A DNA stretch of 28,548 nt from Allobrachymonas sp. (GTDB taxonomy: Bacteria; Pseudomonadota; Gammaproteobacteria; Burkholderiales; Burkholderiaceae): contig JAUMXD010000009.1 of NCBI GenBank assembly GCA_030529305.1, positions 1-28,548 of the forward strand, in the 5' to 3' direction. The translations under genes were made by a program, and so were the position numbers. The notes below the pieces were generated by a model. It saw only the letters and a list, made by a program, of their open reading frames with translations, made no database searches and had not been told where the DNA came from. Below are positions 15,845 to 24,573 of this stretch, one piece after another (within the stretch, counting starts at the first letter, position 1; the number at the start of each line of letters is the position of its first letter).

Positions 15845-16574
15845 ATTTTTCAATGCCTTCAGCGGCAGAAAGCGTTTTGCGCTTGGTCATGAGTGTGATT
15901 CCATCATGGTCATTGGCCTGGGGCGTTTTGGCACATCCGTGGCTCGTTCGCTGGTGGAACTGGGGCACCAGGTGCTGGCAGTGGATATCAGTGCCGAGCG
16001 CGTGCAAAGCCTGGCTGACGAATTGCCGCACGTGGTGCAGGCCGATACCAGCGACCCGGACCTGCTCAAGCAGTTGAGCGTGCTGGACTTTGCCCACGTG
16101 GTGGTGGCCATTGGCCACGATATGGAAGCCAGTGTGCTCACAACGCTCAATCTGAACCAGCTGGGGGTGCGTGACATTTGGGTCAAAGCCCACTCAGAAG
16201 CGCATGGCCGCATCGTCAAGCGTTTGGGTGCGCACCATGTGATCTTTCCCGAGCGCGACATGGGCGAGCGCGTGGCGCATCTGGTCACGGGCAAGATGAT
16301 CGACTTTGTGGAATTTGTGGACGGCTTTGCCATTGCCAAAACCGGCACGCCGCGCGAGCTGTGTCACCAAAGCCTGGAACGGGCCAACGTGCGCTCGCGC
16401 TTCAAGGTCACGATCATGGGCGTCAAGCGCGCCGACGTGCCATTCATCGTGGCGCAGCCCGATACGGTTTTGCTGCCCGATGACATCCTGATCGTGGCTG
16501 GCGAAACCCCCGATGTAGAGGCTTTTGCTGCCTTGGCGATCGTAACGGTGCAGCCGGAAGCCATGAGTGAATGA
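15834..16574 (+). CDS. ktrA: K+ uptake regulatory subunit, KtrA/TrkA type
   Basis: A 246-residue cytoplasmic protein with one RCK_N NAD-binding domain (GLGRFGTSVARSLVELGHQVLAVD, a Rossmann GxGxxG with acidic end) and one RCK_C domain (after about residue 160, with DTVLLPDDILIVAG). One RCK pair rather than two makes it KtrA-like rather than full-length TrkA. Such rings bind ATP/ADP or NAD(H) and gate the KtrB channel. Start choice: GGAGG at 15820-15824 is 9 nt before a TTG at 15834, overlapping the ktrB stop by 11 nt. TTG 15837 or GTG 15801 are alternatives. The non-ATG start and overlap suggest translational coupling. Confidence 0.9.
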   Translation: MLGKFFNAFSGRKRFALGHECDSIMVIGLGRFGTSVARSLVELGHQVLAVDISAERVQSLADELPHVVQADTSDPDLLKQLSVLDFAHVVVAIGHDMEASVLTTLNLNQLGVRDIWVKAHSEAHGRIVKRLGAHHVIFPERDMGERVAHLVTGKMIDFVEFVDGFAIAKTGTPRELCHQSLERANVRSRFKVTIMGVKRADVPFIVAQPDTVLLPDDILIVAGETPDVEAFAALAIVTVQPEAMSE

Positions 16575-16973
16575 ATCGCAAAAGTGCTTTTTATCTATTG
16601 ATGAAAAGTTGAAAAAACGCCCTTGGCCGCTTTTATTGGGAAAAGAAAAATATAAAAAGGCGTGTATTTTTGGTTTTAGTTTTGCTTGGCAAAACTTGTG
16701 TTATTGATGTGCGCTGCAACTTGGATCAGGACTAAGGCTCAGCTTGTTGCCTTATCTTTTTATAAACCCTTCTTGAGAGCAGTTGGAAACTGGGGCGATT
16801 TCTTTATGAAAAACTCCTCTAGCGGACAGTAGATCTGCATTTTGCCTATTGGCTGCCCCTTGATTGCTTATCAGGCATGCTTGATTTGCCAGTCTTGAAT
16901 CGGTTGGGCGCTTGATGAGCTGGGCAGCCGGTAGAATGGCCGGTTGATTTTTTGATCTGGATTGAATCCGCAC
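16575..16973. other. Intergenic region ktrA to ppiD, partly AT-rich
   Basis: About 400 nt with no credible gene. The first 120 nt are AT-rich. A perfect inverted repeat AGTTTTGC (16678-16685), spacer TTG, GCAAAACT (16689-16696) could be an operator or weak hairpin. TAGAAT at about 16932-16937, some 37 nt before the ppiD start, is a possible -10 box without a well-spaced -35. No clear terminator for ktrBA was found. Confidence 0.4.
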
Positions 16974-18926
16974 ATGTTTGAATTTATTCGCAAGAACAAT
17001 AAATTGCTGACCGGTTTGCTGATGCTGCTGGTCATTCCGGCGTTTGTGCTGGGCGGCATCGAGCTGTATCAACGCGCGGCTGGCTCTGGCGAAGGCGTGG
17101 CCAGTGTCAATGGGCGGGCCATTACCCAGCATGAATGGGACGCCGCACACCGCCACCGCGTGCAGCAACTGCGCAATGCCCAGACCGATTTGGATGCCAG
17201 CCTGTTCGACACGGACTACGCCAAATACCAGACGCTAGAGCGCCTGGTGGAAGAGTACGCCGTGATGGAATGGATCGCCAAGAACAAACAGTTCGTAAGC
17301 GACCAACAAGTGCAAGATGCTTTGCTGGAAATTCCGCAAATCGCCGCTTTGCGCGGCGCCGATGGGCAAATCAACACCCAGGCTTACGCCGAGTTGCTGC
17401 GCAACAGCGGGCAAACACCGCAATCGTTTGAAGCAGCGGTGCGCGGCCAATTGTCAGAGCAGCAATTCATGCAAGGCATTGGTCTGGCATCGAGCTGGCA
17501 ACCGGCGCTATTGACCGAGCAAGTCATCAAACCCTTGCTGCAACAGCGCGAAGTGCAAGTGGCCATGTTCCCCACGGCCAATTACGTGGCCCAAGTCAAG
17601 CCCACGGATGAGCAATTGCAGGCTTGGTACCAGCAGCACTCGGCCGCGCGCTACAGCGTGCCTGAACAGGTGGATGTGGAGTATCTGGTGCTGGATCCGC
17701 AAGCCGTGCTCAAGCGCCACCCCCATACCGACAAAGAACTGGCCGACTGGTATGCGCAGCAGGCTGGGCGCTATGGCACGCCCGAAACGCGCCGCGCCCG
17801 CCACATCCTGATTGTGGCTGATGAAAAGGCCGATGCGGCTACGCAAGCGGCAGCCCAGAAAAAAGCCGAAGACTTGCTCAAAGAAATCAAAGAGAAACCT
17901 GAAAGCTTTGCCGACCTGGCCCAAAAACATTCGCAAGATCCTGGCTCTGCCGCCAAAGGCGGGGACTTGGGCTTTTTCGAGCACAAAACCATGGTCAAGC
18001 CTTTTGCTGATGCGGCCTTTGCCCTCAAGCCGGGTGAAGTCAGCAATGTGGTGAAAAGCCCGTTTGGCTACCACATCATTCGCTTGGATGACGTCAAGCC
18101 CGCCAAGGTACCGGCCCTGCAAACCGTGCGCCAGCAAGTAGAAAGCGATTTCACCGAAGAGCGTCTGAAGCAACACTTTGCCAGCGATGCCAATCTGCTG
18201 GCCGAAGCCGTGGCCAAAGATCGCAGCTCGCTCAAAGCAGCGGCTGAAAAGCTCGGCCTGCCCGTGCAAATGGCCAAGGGGTTCACGGCCAACGTGCAGC
18301 CACAGCAGCTGCCGCCAACGCAAGTCATCCTCACGCATCCCAATGTGCAAAAGGCCCTTTTTGCGCAACAGGCGTTGAGCAGCAAGCAGGTGAGCGATCC
18401 GATCACCGTCAGCCCCAACGATGTGGTGGTGCTGCGCGTTACCAACCATGTGCCCGCGCATACACAAGCGTATGAGGCAGTCAAGGCGCAAGTCCAGGCT
18501 GACTACGTGCAAGAAAAAGCGGCCGAGTTGGCCAAGGCAGCAGGCCAGGCCCAGCTGCAGCAGGGGGCCGCCAACACGGCTGGTGTGCCGTTTGCTGCGC
18601 CGATAACAGTGTCGCGCATCAAGCCCGGTGCGCATGCCAATGCTGTGGTGGATGCAGCTTTGCGCGCTGACGTGAACAAATTGCCCGCGTTGGAAGGGGC
18701 TGATCTGGGCGAACAGGGCTATGCGATTGTGCGCGTGCTCAAAACCGCAACGGAAGCTGAGGAATTGGCCGCGCCCTTGCGTGCCCAGTACGCCCCCGCT
18801 GTGCAGCAAAGCGTGGCGCAGGCGCAGGTGCAGGCGTATTTGAATAGCATCAAACCGCAGTTGAAGGTCAAGATCAACGTGCCCAAACCCGCTGTGCCCC
18901 AGGATTTGCAGCACGTGGCGGAATGA
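16974..18926 (+). CDS. ppiD: Periplasmic chaperone/peptidyl-prolyl isomerase PpiD
   Basis: A 650-residue inner-membrane-anchored folding factor (E. coli PpiD has 623). It begins MFEFIRKNNKLLTGLL with one TM helix at about residues 11-30, the family's hallmark, followed by a SurA-like N-terminal chaperone region (SVNGRAITQHEW) and one parvulin rotamase domain at about 275-372 (ARHILIVADE, DPGSAAKGGDLGFF, FADAAFALKPGEVS, SPFGYHIIRLDDV). The C-terminal part is helical, as in PpiD. It works at the exit of the Sec translocon on emerging outer-membrane and periplasmic proteins. ATG 16974 gives the family start; a TTG at 16962 would add four residues. It appears monocistronic, next to the tRNA-His gene. 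Confidence 0.95.
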   Translation: MFEFIRKNNKLLTGLLMLLVIPAFVLGGIELYQRAAGSGEGVASVNGRAITQHEWDAAHRHRVQQLRNAQTDLDASLFDTDYAKYQTLERLVEEYAVMEWIAKNKQFVSDQQVQDALLEIPQIAALRGADGQINTQAYAELLRNSGQTPQSFEAAVRGQLSEQQFMQGIGLASSWQPALLTEQVIKPLLQQREVQVAMFPTANYVAQVKPTDEQLQAWYQQHSAARYSVPEQVDVEYLVLDPQAVLKRHPHTDKELADWYAQQAGRYGTPETRRARHILIVADEKADAATQAAAQKKAEDLLKEIKEKPESFADLAQKHSQDPGSAAKGGDLGFFEHKTMVKPFADAAFALKPGEVSNVVKSPFGYHIIRLDDVKPAKVPALQTVRQQVESDFTEERLKQHFASDANLLAEAVAKDRSSLKAAAEKLGLPVQMAKGFTANVQPQQLPPTQVILTHPNVQKALFAQQALSSKQVSDPITVSPNDVVVLRVTNHVPAHTQAYEAVKAQVQADYVQEKAAELAKAAGQAQLQQGAANTAGVPFAAPITVSRIKPGAHANAVVDAALRADVNKLPALEGADLGEQGYAIVRVLKTATEAEELAAPLRAQYAPAVQQSVAQAQVQAYLNSIKPQLKVKINVPKPAVPQDLQHVAE

Positions 18927-18965
18927 TTTTTGCGAAAACGGGCGATTAAGTGTGCGTAAGCACGC

Positions 18966-18971
18966 TATAAT
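18966..18971 (+). promoter_or_regulatory. -10 box of the tRNA-His promoter
   Basis: A perfect TATAAT 13 nt before the tRNA, followed by a C/T-rich discriminator. A convincing -35 is not seen at normal spacing, though GATTAAG lies about 17 nt upstream. A small GTGC/GCAC dyad sits just before the -10. Confidence 0.6.
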
Positions 18972-18984
18972 TCCGCTCTCTACG

Positions 18985-19060
18985 GTGGCTGTAGCTCAGT
19001 TGGTAGAGTCCAGGATTGTGATTCCTGTTGTCGTGGGTTCGAGCCCCATCAGCCACCCCA
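18985..19060 (+). tRNA. tRNA-His (anticodon GTG)
   Basis: A complete cloverleaf: acceptor GTGGCTG (18985-18991) with CAGCCAC (19050-19056), D-arm with TAGCTCAGTTGGTAGAG, anticodon stem CAGGA/TCCTG with loop TTGTGAT and anticodon GTG at 19018-19020, T-arm GTGGGTTCGAGCCCCAT, discriminator C73 and encoded CCA (19058-19060). The G at 18984 is the tRNA-His-specific G-1, pairing with C73, so the mature 5' end is probably 18984. Confidence 0.97.
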
Positions 19061-19069
19061 GTTAAATTT

Positions 19070-19101
19070 AAAAAGCCGATCTTGATGAGATCGGCTTTTT
19101 T
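19070..19101. terminator. tRNA-His terminator
   Basis: AAAAAGCCGATCT (19070-19082) pairs perfectly with AGATCGGCTTTTT (19088-19100) around loop TGATG, with one more T. It begins 9 nt after the tRNA. Confidence 0.9.
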
Positions 19102-19261
19102 GTTGGCATTTTTCAGTGCTTGAATGGACTGCTCGCATATTGCGTGCACAGACTTAATCATCATGGCAAAACATGCACACATTGCGCTTGATGGCAGTCG
19201 TGCACAAGGGGTGGCGGGCATGATAAATGCCAGACCAAGAATAAAAGAAAAGGAATAAGCA

Positions 19262-20737
19262 ATGAACGAGGTGAGCGAAACCAGGCAAAGGTCTTTGGCC
19301 TTGCGCTTTCGGCGCATCATGCGCGAGCGTTTCAGCCTGCGCGATGACAAGGCCGATGACGAAGAGATCGAAGCCCGCATTCGCGATGCAGTGGAGCTGC
19401 GCGGCGCCACGCCCTGGATTCTGATGTTTGCCATTTTGGTGGCTTCGGTGGGCCTTAACGTCAATTCCACAGCCGTCATCATTGGGGCGATGCTTATTTC
19501 GCCGCTGATGGGGCCCATCATGGGCGCGGGTCTGGGCGTGGCGGTGTACGACTTTGCACTGCTTCGCCGTTCGCTCATCAACCTGGCCATTGCCACGGCC
19601 ATCAGCCTGGTGGTGTCGGCCCTGTATTTTTCGCTCACGCCTTTGCAGCAGGCGCAATCCGAATTGCTGGCGCGTACCAGCCCCACGTTGTGGGATGTAC
19701 TGATTGCCTGGTTTGGCGGCTTGGCGGGTATTGTGGGCGTCACGCGCAAAGAAAAATCGAATGTGATTCCGGGCGTAGCTATCGCCACAGCGCTGATGCC
19801 ACCTGTGTGCACGGCGGGCTTTGGCCTGGCTACAGGGCAGTGGCGCTTTGTGGGCGGGGCGCTCTATCTGTACGCCATCAACTGCGTGTTTATCTCTTTG
19901 GCCACGATTGTGGGGCTGCGCATATTGCGGCTGCGTTTGCGCGGCTTTGCCGATTGGCGCACTGAGCGCAAGGTCAAAACCATCTTGTGGGCGTTGGTTT
20001 TGGTGATGGTGGTGCCCAGCAGCTATTTGGCTGTGGATTTGGTCAAGCAAGAGGTTTTCAAATCGCGTGCGCAAAACTTCGTCAGCAGGGAATTTGTTTT
20101 TGCCAAAACCCATGTGGTGGATACCCAAATCGATCCCATTGGGCGCAGCATTGCCTTGTCGTTGATTGGCGATTCGCTGGATGACGCAGCCTTGCAGAAT
20201 ATCGAAGCGCGCCTGGCTGGCGCAGGCCTTGAAAACACCCAGCTGATCTTGAAACAGGCAGAAAGCAACCAGCTGGATGTGACGGAGCTCAAATCCAGCC
20301 TGATGAGTGATTTGCTGAAAAACAGCCAGGAAGTCGTTAAAAAGCGCGAGGCCGAATTGCAAAAACTGCGCACTGAACTGGCCGCGCGCAATGCCGTGCT
20401 GGGGCAGGCTGATGACGTGGGCCAGGAATTGCGGCAACTGTTCCCGGAAGTGAGTCAAATCACCCTGGCCGATGGAGTTACCATTACGGCTGACGGTAAC
20501 AAGCTGCAGGCTGTGTATGTGAATATTACAAGCCGCGAGGCTCTGCCAGCCGATACGCGCCAACGCATGCGCGATTGGCTCAAGGTGCGGCTGAAGGCCA
20601 AGCGGGTGCTTGTGGTGTTTGAGCAAGACAATGCCTCGGTCGCCGTTCCAGCAACGGCAGCTACGAGCCATTCCGCCCCTGCAGCATCTGCCCAGTCGGC
20701 CAAAGCAGCTGCGGGTAAAAAGTCCGCTCGGCGTTGA
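19262..20737 (+). CDS. DUF389 family membrane protein
   Basis: A 491-residue protein of the DUF389 family, multi-pass membrane proteins of unknown function (possibly transporters). Conserved features: a basic N terminus, DDEEIEARIRDAVELRGATPWILM, then VGLNVNSTAVIIGAMLISPLMGPIMGAGL, SPTLWDVLIAWFGGLAGIVG, and IPGVAIATALMPPVCTAGFGLA, with conserved Asn/Pro/Met residues in the membrane. About seven hydrophobic segments end near residue 260. A soluble C-terminal region includes a coiled-coil stretch (about 340-385) and a beta-rich domain, then an Ala/Ser/Lys-rich tail. AAGGA is 8 nt before the ATG. Monocistronic between the tRNA terminator and the ClC gene. Confidence 0.92.
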   Translation: MNEVSETRQRSLALRFRRIMRERFSLRDDKADDEEIEARIRDAVELRGATPWILMFAILVASVGLNVNSTAVIIGAMLISPLMGPIMGAGLGVAVYDFALLRRSLINLAIATAISLVVSALYFSLTPLQQAQSELLARTSPTLWDVLIAWFGGLAGIVGVTRKEKSNVIPGVAIATALMPPVCTAGFGLATGQWRFVGGALYLYAINCVFISLATIVGLRILRLRLRGFADWRTERKVKTILWALVLVMVVPSSYLAVDLVKQEVFKSRAQNFVSREFVFAKTHVVDTQIDPIGRSIALSLIGDSLDDAALQNIEARLAGAGLENTQLILKQAESNQLDVTELKSSLMSDLLKNSQEVVKKREAELQKLRTELAARNAVLGQADDVGQELRQLFPEVSQITLADGVTITADGNKLQAVYVNITSREALPADTRQRMRDWLKVRLKAKRVLVVFEQDNASVAVPATAATSHSAPAASAQSAKAAAGKKSARR

Positions 20738-20858
20738 TTGGGTCTGCTTGACTTGATTTGGCTTGAACGTCCATCATCTGCATATCGGCATTTAAAAGAT
20801 GCGATATGCGGTGATTTGTTGTTATTTTTGATTTTTATTGATTTGCTGGCCTGAAACC

Positions 20859-22400
20859 ATGCCCAACCCCAAAGAGCCCGATATTTGGCAAAACATGTGG
20901 CGCGAGTTTTCGGGTGGCCGCTTGTGGTTGGATCGCGCTGTGGTGCTGGCCTACGCGGCGTTTACCGGCCTGTGCGTGGTGGCTTTTGCCATGCTCACCC
21001 ACTGGGCCTTTGATGCATTCATTTGGCTTTATCAACACTGGCCTTGGCTGGTGTTGCTGTGGACTCCTTTGGTGACAGTCGCTGCAGCCTGGGTTACGCG
21101 GCGCTGGTTCCCTACGTTGGCGGGCTCGGGCATTCCGCAGGTGATGGTGGCTTTGGAGCCGGGCTTGCAATTGCATCAGCGCACGCGCTTTGCGGCTTTG
21201 CGCTTGTCGATTGCCAAGATTTTGCTGTCCTCGGCCGGTTTGCTGGGCGGCTTGTCAATCGGGCGAGAGGGGCCATCGGTGCAGGTGGCTGCAGGCATCA
21301 TGCTGCATGCCAGGCGCTGGTTGCGCAAGGGCTCCGAAATGGATGTGCATGCCTTGCTGGTGGCTGGCGGTGCGGCCGGTTTGGCTGCAGCCTTCAACGC
21401 GCCGCTGGCGGGCGTGGTGTTTGCGCTGGAGGAGCTGGGCCACAAGCTGCCACCGCGCAACAGTGGCCTCATCATCGCGGCGATTGTCACGGCGGGCGTG
21501 GTGGGCATCAGCTTTTTCGGTAACGACAGCTTTTTGGGCCACCTGTACGTCACCACCATGCACTGGGGCTTGCTGGGGCCGGGCATTTGCGTCACGGTGA
21601 TTTGTGGCGTGCTGGGCGGCCTGTTTGCGCGGGTGATGGTCGCATCCATCACCGGGGCGGCCAGCCCGCTGAATCAATTGCGCAAGCGCCATCCCTTGCA
21701 ATTTGCAGCGGGTCTGGGGCTGCTGCTGGCGGGCATGGGCCTGGCCACCAGTGGCGCCACATTCGGCGGCGGGGCCGAGTCGGTGCGCGCCATGTTAGAA
21801 GGCGAGGCGCAGCTTTCACCCGTGTTTGTACCGCTCAAGCTCATCAGCACCTGGGTCACAAGCTGGGCAGGCGTGCCCGGTGGAATTTTTGCGCCGAGTT
21901 TGTCGGTTGGTGCCGGGGTAGGGCTGGATGTGGCAGGCTGGTTTCACGACCCTGCTTTGCGTGCGCCTTTGATTGCCTTGGGCATGGCGGCCTTTTTGGC
22001 GGCTGTGACGCAAACGCCGCTGACGGCTTTTATCATCGTGATGGAAATGGTTGACGGCGGGGCCATGGTGCTGAGCTTGATGACGGCGGCCATGCTCTCG
22101 AGCATGATTGCGCGTTTGATTGCCAAGCCGTTGTATGCCTCGCTGGCCAGTCATATGCTGGGCAATCTGCTGGCGTCGCAGGCTGCGGCAGAGGCCATAA
22201 ACCAGGCGATTAATGCCCCTCAAGCTCCGGCTGGCGGCACAGCAGGCGCAGAGCCAAGCGTTGCAGAAGCAGCAGAATCAACTGAGCTTGCCAGCTCAGC
22301 AGCCAAGCCTAAATCTGCATCTGATGAAGACGATGAAGAAGCCAAGCAGGCGGGGCAAGAGCCTGCCGCGCCAAAGCAGCCGCCTAAACCCCAGGCTTGA
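20859..22400 (+). CDS. ClC-type chloride channel/exchanger
   Basis: A 513-residue ClC family protein. Key residues are intact: GSGIPQ (Ser90, chloride-coordinating), GREGPS with the gating glutamate Glu137, FALEEL with the internal proton glutamate (Glu191/192), GGIFAPSL, and PLYASL with Tyr426 (equivalent to E. coli Tyr445). Having both glutamates, it is predicted to be a 2Cl-/H+ antiporter rather than a channel; Ser rather than Pro in the filter favours Cl- over NO3-. In bacteria these support acid resistance. The last 70 or so residues form an Ala/Glu/Gln/Pro-rich, acidic tail with no CBS domains. Start: ATG 20859; no strong ribosome binding site, and the frame is open to 20838. Confidence 0.93.
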   Translation: MPNPKEPDIWQNMWREFSGGRLWLDRAVVLAYAAFTGLCVVAFAMLTHWAFDAFIWLYQHWPWLVLLWTPLVTVAAAWVTRRWFPTLAGSGIPQVMVALEPGLQLHQRTRFAALRLSIAKILLSSAGLLGGLSIGREGPSVQVAAGIMLHARRWLRKGSEMDVHALLVAGGAAGLAAAFNAPLAGVVFALEELGHKLPPRNSGLIIAAIVTAGVVGISFFGNDSFLGHLYVTTMHWGLLGPGICVTVICGVLGGLFARVMVASITGAASPLNQLRKRHPLQFAAGLGLLLAGMGLATSGATFGGGAESVRAMLEGEAQLSPVFVPLKLISTWVTSWAGVPGGIFAPSLSVGAGVGLDVAGWFHDPALRAPLIALGMAAFLAAVTQTPLTAFIIVMEMVDGGAMVLSLMTAAMLSSMIARLIAKPLYASLASHMLGNLLASQAAAEAINQAINAPQAPAGGTAGAEPSVAEAAESTELASSAAKPKSASDEDDEEAKQAGQEPAAPKQPPKPQA

Positions 22401-22503
22401 TTTGCAAGGTGACTGGCATCAAATAAATAGAGAAAGCAGTAACAATTAACAGGCAGCCAATTTACAAGCAGCCAAACCGATCAGTCAGTAACAGGAACGA
22501 ACG

Positions 22504-23352
22504 ATGCAATTTACGGCCACAGTCATCTTCAACCGGGAGCTCACGCCCGGCTACTGGCATCTGCGCGTGAGCGCGCCAGCCGCTTTTGCCCAGGCCGAGC
22601 CGGGCCAATTCGTCATGGTGCGCGTGAGCAGCGCCATCGACCCCTTGCTGCGCCGCCCGCTGGCGGTGTTTGATGCGGGCCTGCTGCCGCAAGATCAGGC
22701 CCAGCCGGGACAAGAGGCATTTTTCGACATGCTCTATCACGTGGTGGGCAAGGGCACGGGCATCTTGTCGCAGGCCGCGCCGGGCAACACCGTGGATGTG
22801 CTGGGCCCGCTGGGCAAAGGCTTTGAACTGGGCCAGCCCGATGAAGAAAAGCTGCTCGTGGGCGGCGGCATTGGCTTGGCGCCTTTGTTCTTGCTGGCGC
22901 GGGTGTTGCGGCAGCAGCAGGCGCCGAATGTGCCCCTGCCAGATGTGCATTTGTTTGCGGGCGGGCGTTCGCGCGAAGACGTGTTGTGCTTCGACGCATT
23001 CACCCAGCTGGGTGTGCACGGCCATGCGGCCACCAACGACGGCTCGTTTGGCGAAAAAGGCTTTGTCACCGTGCCGCTGGCCCAGCATCTGGATCAGTTG
23101 AACGGGCGCGCCGCCACGATTTTTGCTTGCGGGCCGGAGCCCATGCTGCGCGCCGTGGCGCGGCTGGCGGCCGAGCGCCAGGTACCGTGCCAGGTTTCGC
23201 TCGAAGGGTATATGGCTTGTGGCGTAGGCGCTTGCCTGGCCTGCGTTACGCCCGGGCGCAATCACAGTCCCGAAACGCCGGATTACCGTTGCGTCTGCGC
23301 CGAAGGGCCCGTATTCGATGCCAACGATTTGCAATGGGAGCAGCGCGCATGA
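22504..23352 (+). CDS. pyrK: Dihydroorotate dehydrogenase electron-transfer subunit PyrK
   Basis: A 282-residue FAD and [2Fe-2S] subunit of class 1B dihydroorotate dehydrogenase, which passes electrons from PyrD's FMN to NAD+. Ferredoxin-reductase-like layout: FAD-binding RRPLAVFD near residue 57, [26 protein letters not shown] (NAD-binding), and [12 protein letters not shown]. The C-terminal cluster has Cys239-x4-Cys244-x2-Cys247-x15-Cys263, the PyrK iron-sulfur ligand pattern, then [13 protein letters not shown] precedes the ATG at 22504. Its TGA overlaps the ATG of pyrD (ATGA at 23349-23352), showing tight coupling of the two subunits. Confidence 0.93.
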   Translation: MQFTATVIFNRELTPGYWHLRVSAPAAFAQAEPGQFVMVRVSSAIDPLLRRPLAVFDAGLLPQDQAQPGQEAFFDMLYHVVGKGTGILSQAAPGNTVDVLGPLGKGFELGQPDEEKLLVGGGIGLAPLFLLARVLRQQQAPNVPLPDVHLFAGGRSREDVLCFDAFTQLGVHGHAATNDGSFGEKGFVTVPLAQHLDQLNGRAATIFACGPEPMLRAVARLAAERQVPCQVSLEGYMACGVGACLACVTPGRNHSPETPDYRCVCAEGPVFDANDLQWEQRA

Positions 23353-24293
23353 ATCCCCTCAACTGTTCATCCAATCGTTCGCCCAATCTTGCCGTCAACG
23401 TTGCAGGCATGGCCCTGCGCAACCCGATCATGACGGCATCGGGCACCTTTGGCTATGGCGAGGAATTTGCGCCCTACATGGATTTGCAAACCATCGGCGC
23501 CATCGTCACCAAAGGCCTGTCGCTCAAGCCGCGTGCGGGCAATCCCACGCCACGCATCATCGAAACGCCCGCAGGCATGCTCAATGCCATTGGCCTGCAA
23601 AACGTGGGGATTGATGCTTTCGTCGAGAAAAAAGTGCCGTTTCTGCGCACGATCGATACGCCCTGCATCGCCAACTTTTTTGGCGGCACGGTGGATGAAT
23701 ACGTGGAAGTGGCGCGCCGACTCGATGCCGTGCCCGAAGTGGCCGCGCTGGAAATGAATATTTCCTGCCCCAACGTGAAAGAAGGCGGCATCGTGTTTGG
23801 CAGCGACCCGCAATGCGCCGCCAGTGTGGTGGCCGCTTGCCGCAAGGCAACGGGCAAGCCCCTGATCGTCAAGCTCTCGCCCAACGTCACCGATGTGGTC
23901 ACCATGGCCAAGGCCTGTGTGGATGCAGGGGCTGATGCGCTTTCGCTCATCAACACGCTGGTCGGCATGGGCATTAACGTGAAAACGCGCCGCCCCGTGC
24001 TGGCCAACATTACCGGTGGCTTGTCGGGGCCGGCCATCAAGCCGATTGCTTTGCGCATGGTTTGGCAGGTGGCGCGGGCGGTGGATGTGCCGCTGATTGG
24101 CATCGGCGGCATCATGTCGGCCATTGATGTGGTGGAATTTTTGCTGGCTGGCGCCACGGCTGTGCAGGTGGGCACGGCCAGCTTTGTTACCCCGGGTATC
24201 TCCCAACAAATCGCCCACGATTTGCAGCAATGGATGCAGGAAAATGGCGTGGACGATGTGCGCAGCCTGATCGGTGCTTTGCAAACCGCTTGA
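23349..24293 (+). CDS. pyrD: Dihydroorotate dehydrogenase catalytic subunit, class 1B PyrD
   Basis: A 314-residue FMN enzyme that oxidises dihydroorotate to orotate, the fourth step of de novo pyrimidine synthesis. Class 1 features: short, soluble, no membrane-binding N terminus; [33 protein letters not shown]; the catalytic loop [11 protein letters not shown] with catalytic Cys140 (class 2 uses Ser); [26 protein letters not shown]; and [26 protein letters not shown]. The adjacent, overlapping pyrK makes it class 1B, NAD+-dependent. Most proteobacteria, including E. coli, use the membrane class 2 quinone-linked enzyme, so this is a less usual choice. Whether the genome also has a class 2 gene cannot be seen here. 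Confidence 0.95.
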   Translation: MNPLNCSSNRSPNLAVNVAGMALRNPIMTASGTFGYGEEFAPYMDLQTIGAIVTKGLSLKPRAGNPTPRIIETPAGMLNAIGLQNVGIDAFVEKKVPFLRTIDTPCIANFFGGTVDEYVEVARRLDAVPEVAALEMNISCPNVKEGGIVFGSDPQCAASVVAACRKATGKPLIVKLSPNVTDVVTMAKACVDAGADALSLINTLVGMGINVKTRRPVLANITGGLSGPAIKPIALRMVWQVARAVDVPLIGIGGIMSAIDVVEFLLAGATAVQVGTASFVTPGISQQIAHDLQQWMQENGVDDVRSLIGALQTA

Positions 24294-24573
24294 CCAGCAA
24301 TGGGCAAAGTGGTTGAAGAGCTTGTTGGTAGTTTCGGCGCGGGGAGTTGAATCAATCGTTGAATGGATGGCGCGAGCCGAGGTGCAAGCTGCAATGCAGC
24401 TGTGCGGTGCTCGTCTGTCGTATCTGATTCGGCAGCGCTTGGCACAAGGGCTAGCAGAGTTGCCAGCCGCCATGTGCTTCAAGCCCCCCGCGAAGAGATT
24501 GCTGATTCTTATCAAGCCTTGATTGGGCTGCCGCAACCATCAATAGCCAACTTCAGCATGCGAAAAGAGGGAT
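24294..24573. other. Intergenic region pyrD to AGCS symporter
   Basis: About 280 nt with no gene accepted. An 82-codon frame (24274-24522) starts inside pyrD and has no family signature or ribosome binding site. A perfect palindrome AGCTGCA-A-TGCAGCT lies at 24387-24401, possibly an operator. I looked for a glycine riboswitch, which is often found before AGCS genes, and did not recognise one. No terminator for pyrKD is obvious. Confidence 0.4.

Noticed and set aside
4340..16963. The 13-mer TTTGATCTGGATT occurs 14 nt before uppP (4340-4352) and 10 nt before ppiD (16951-16963), both envelope genes.
   Set aside because: In a window of this size several 13-mers are expected to recur by chance, and no promoter consensus (for example sigma-E) fits it. 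Worth remembering only if it recurs before other envelope genes.
17508..18914. Long minus-strand open frame antisense to ppiD, and a similar one at 19154-20671 antisense to the DUF389 gene.
   Set aside because: Both mirror well-supported genes, have no recognisable domains and no credible ribosome binding sites.
20859..22400. Possibility that the ClC protein is a fluoride exporter.
   Set aside because: It has the GSGIP and GREGP motifs of chloride/proton exchangers, not the altered filter of fluoride-type ClC proteins.
24274..24522. 82-codon plus-strand frame between pyrD and the symporter.
   Set aside because: It starts inside pyrD, lacks a ribosome binding site and shows no family signature; a truncated or lineage-specific gene cannot be fully excluded.
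24294..24573. Glycine riboswitch before the AGCS symporter.
   Set aside because: Looked for because AGCS genes often carry one; the conserved core could not be recognised in this spacer.
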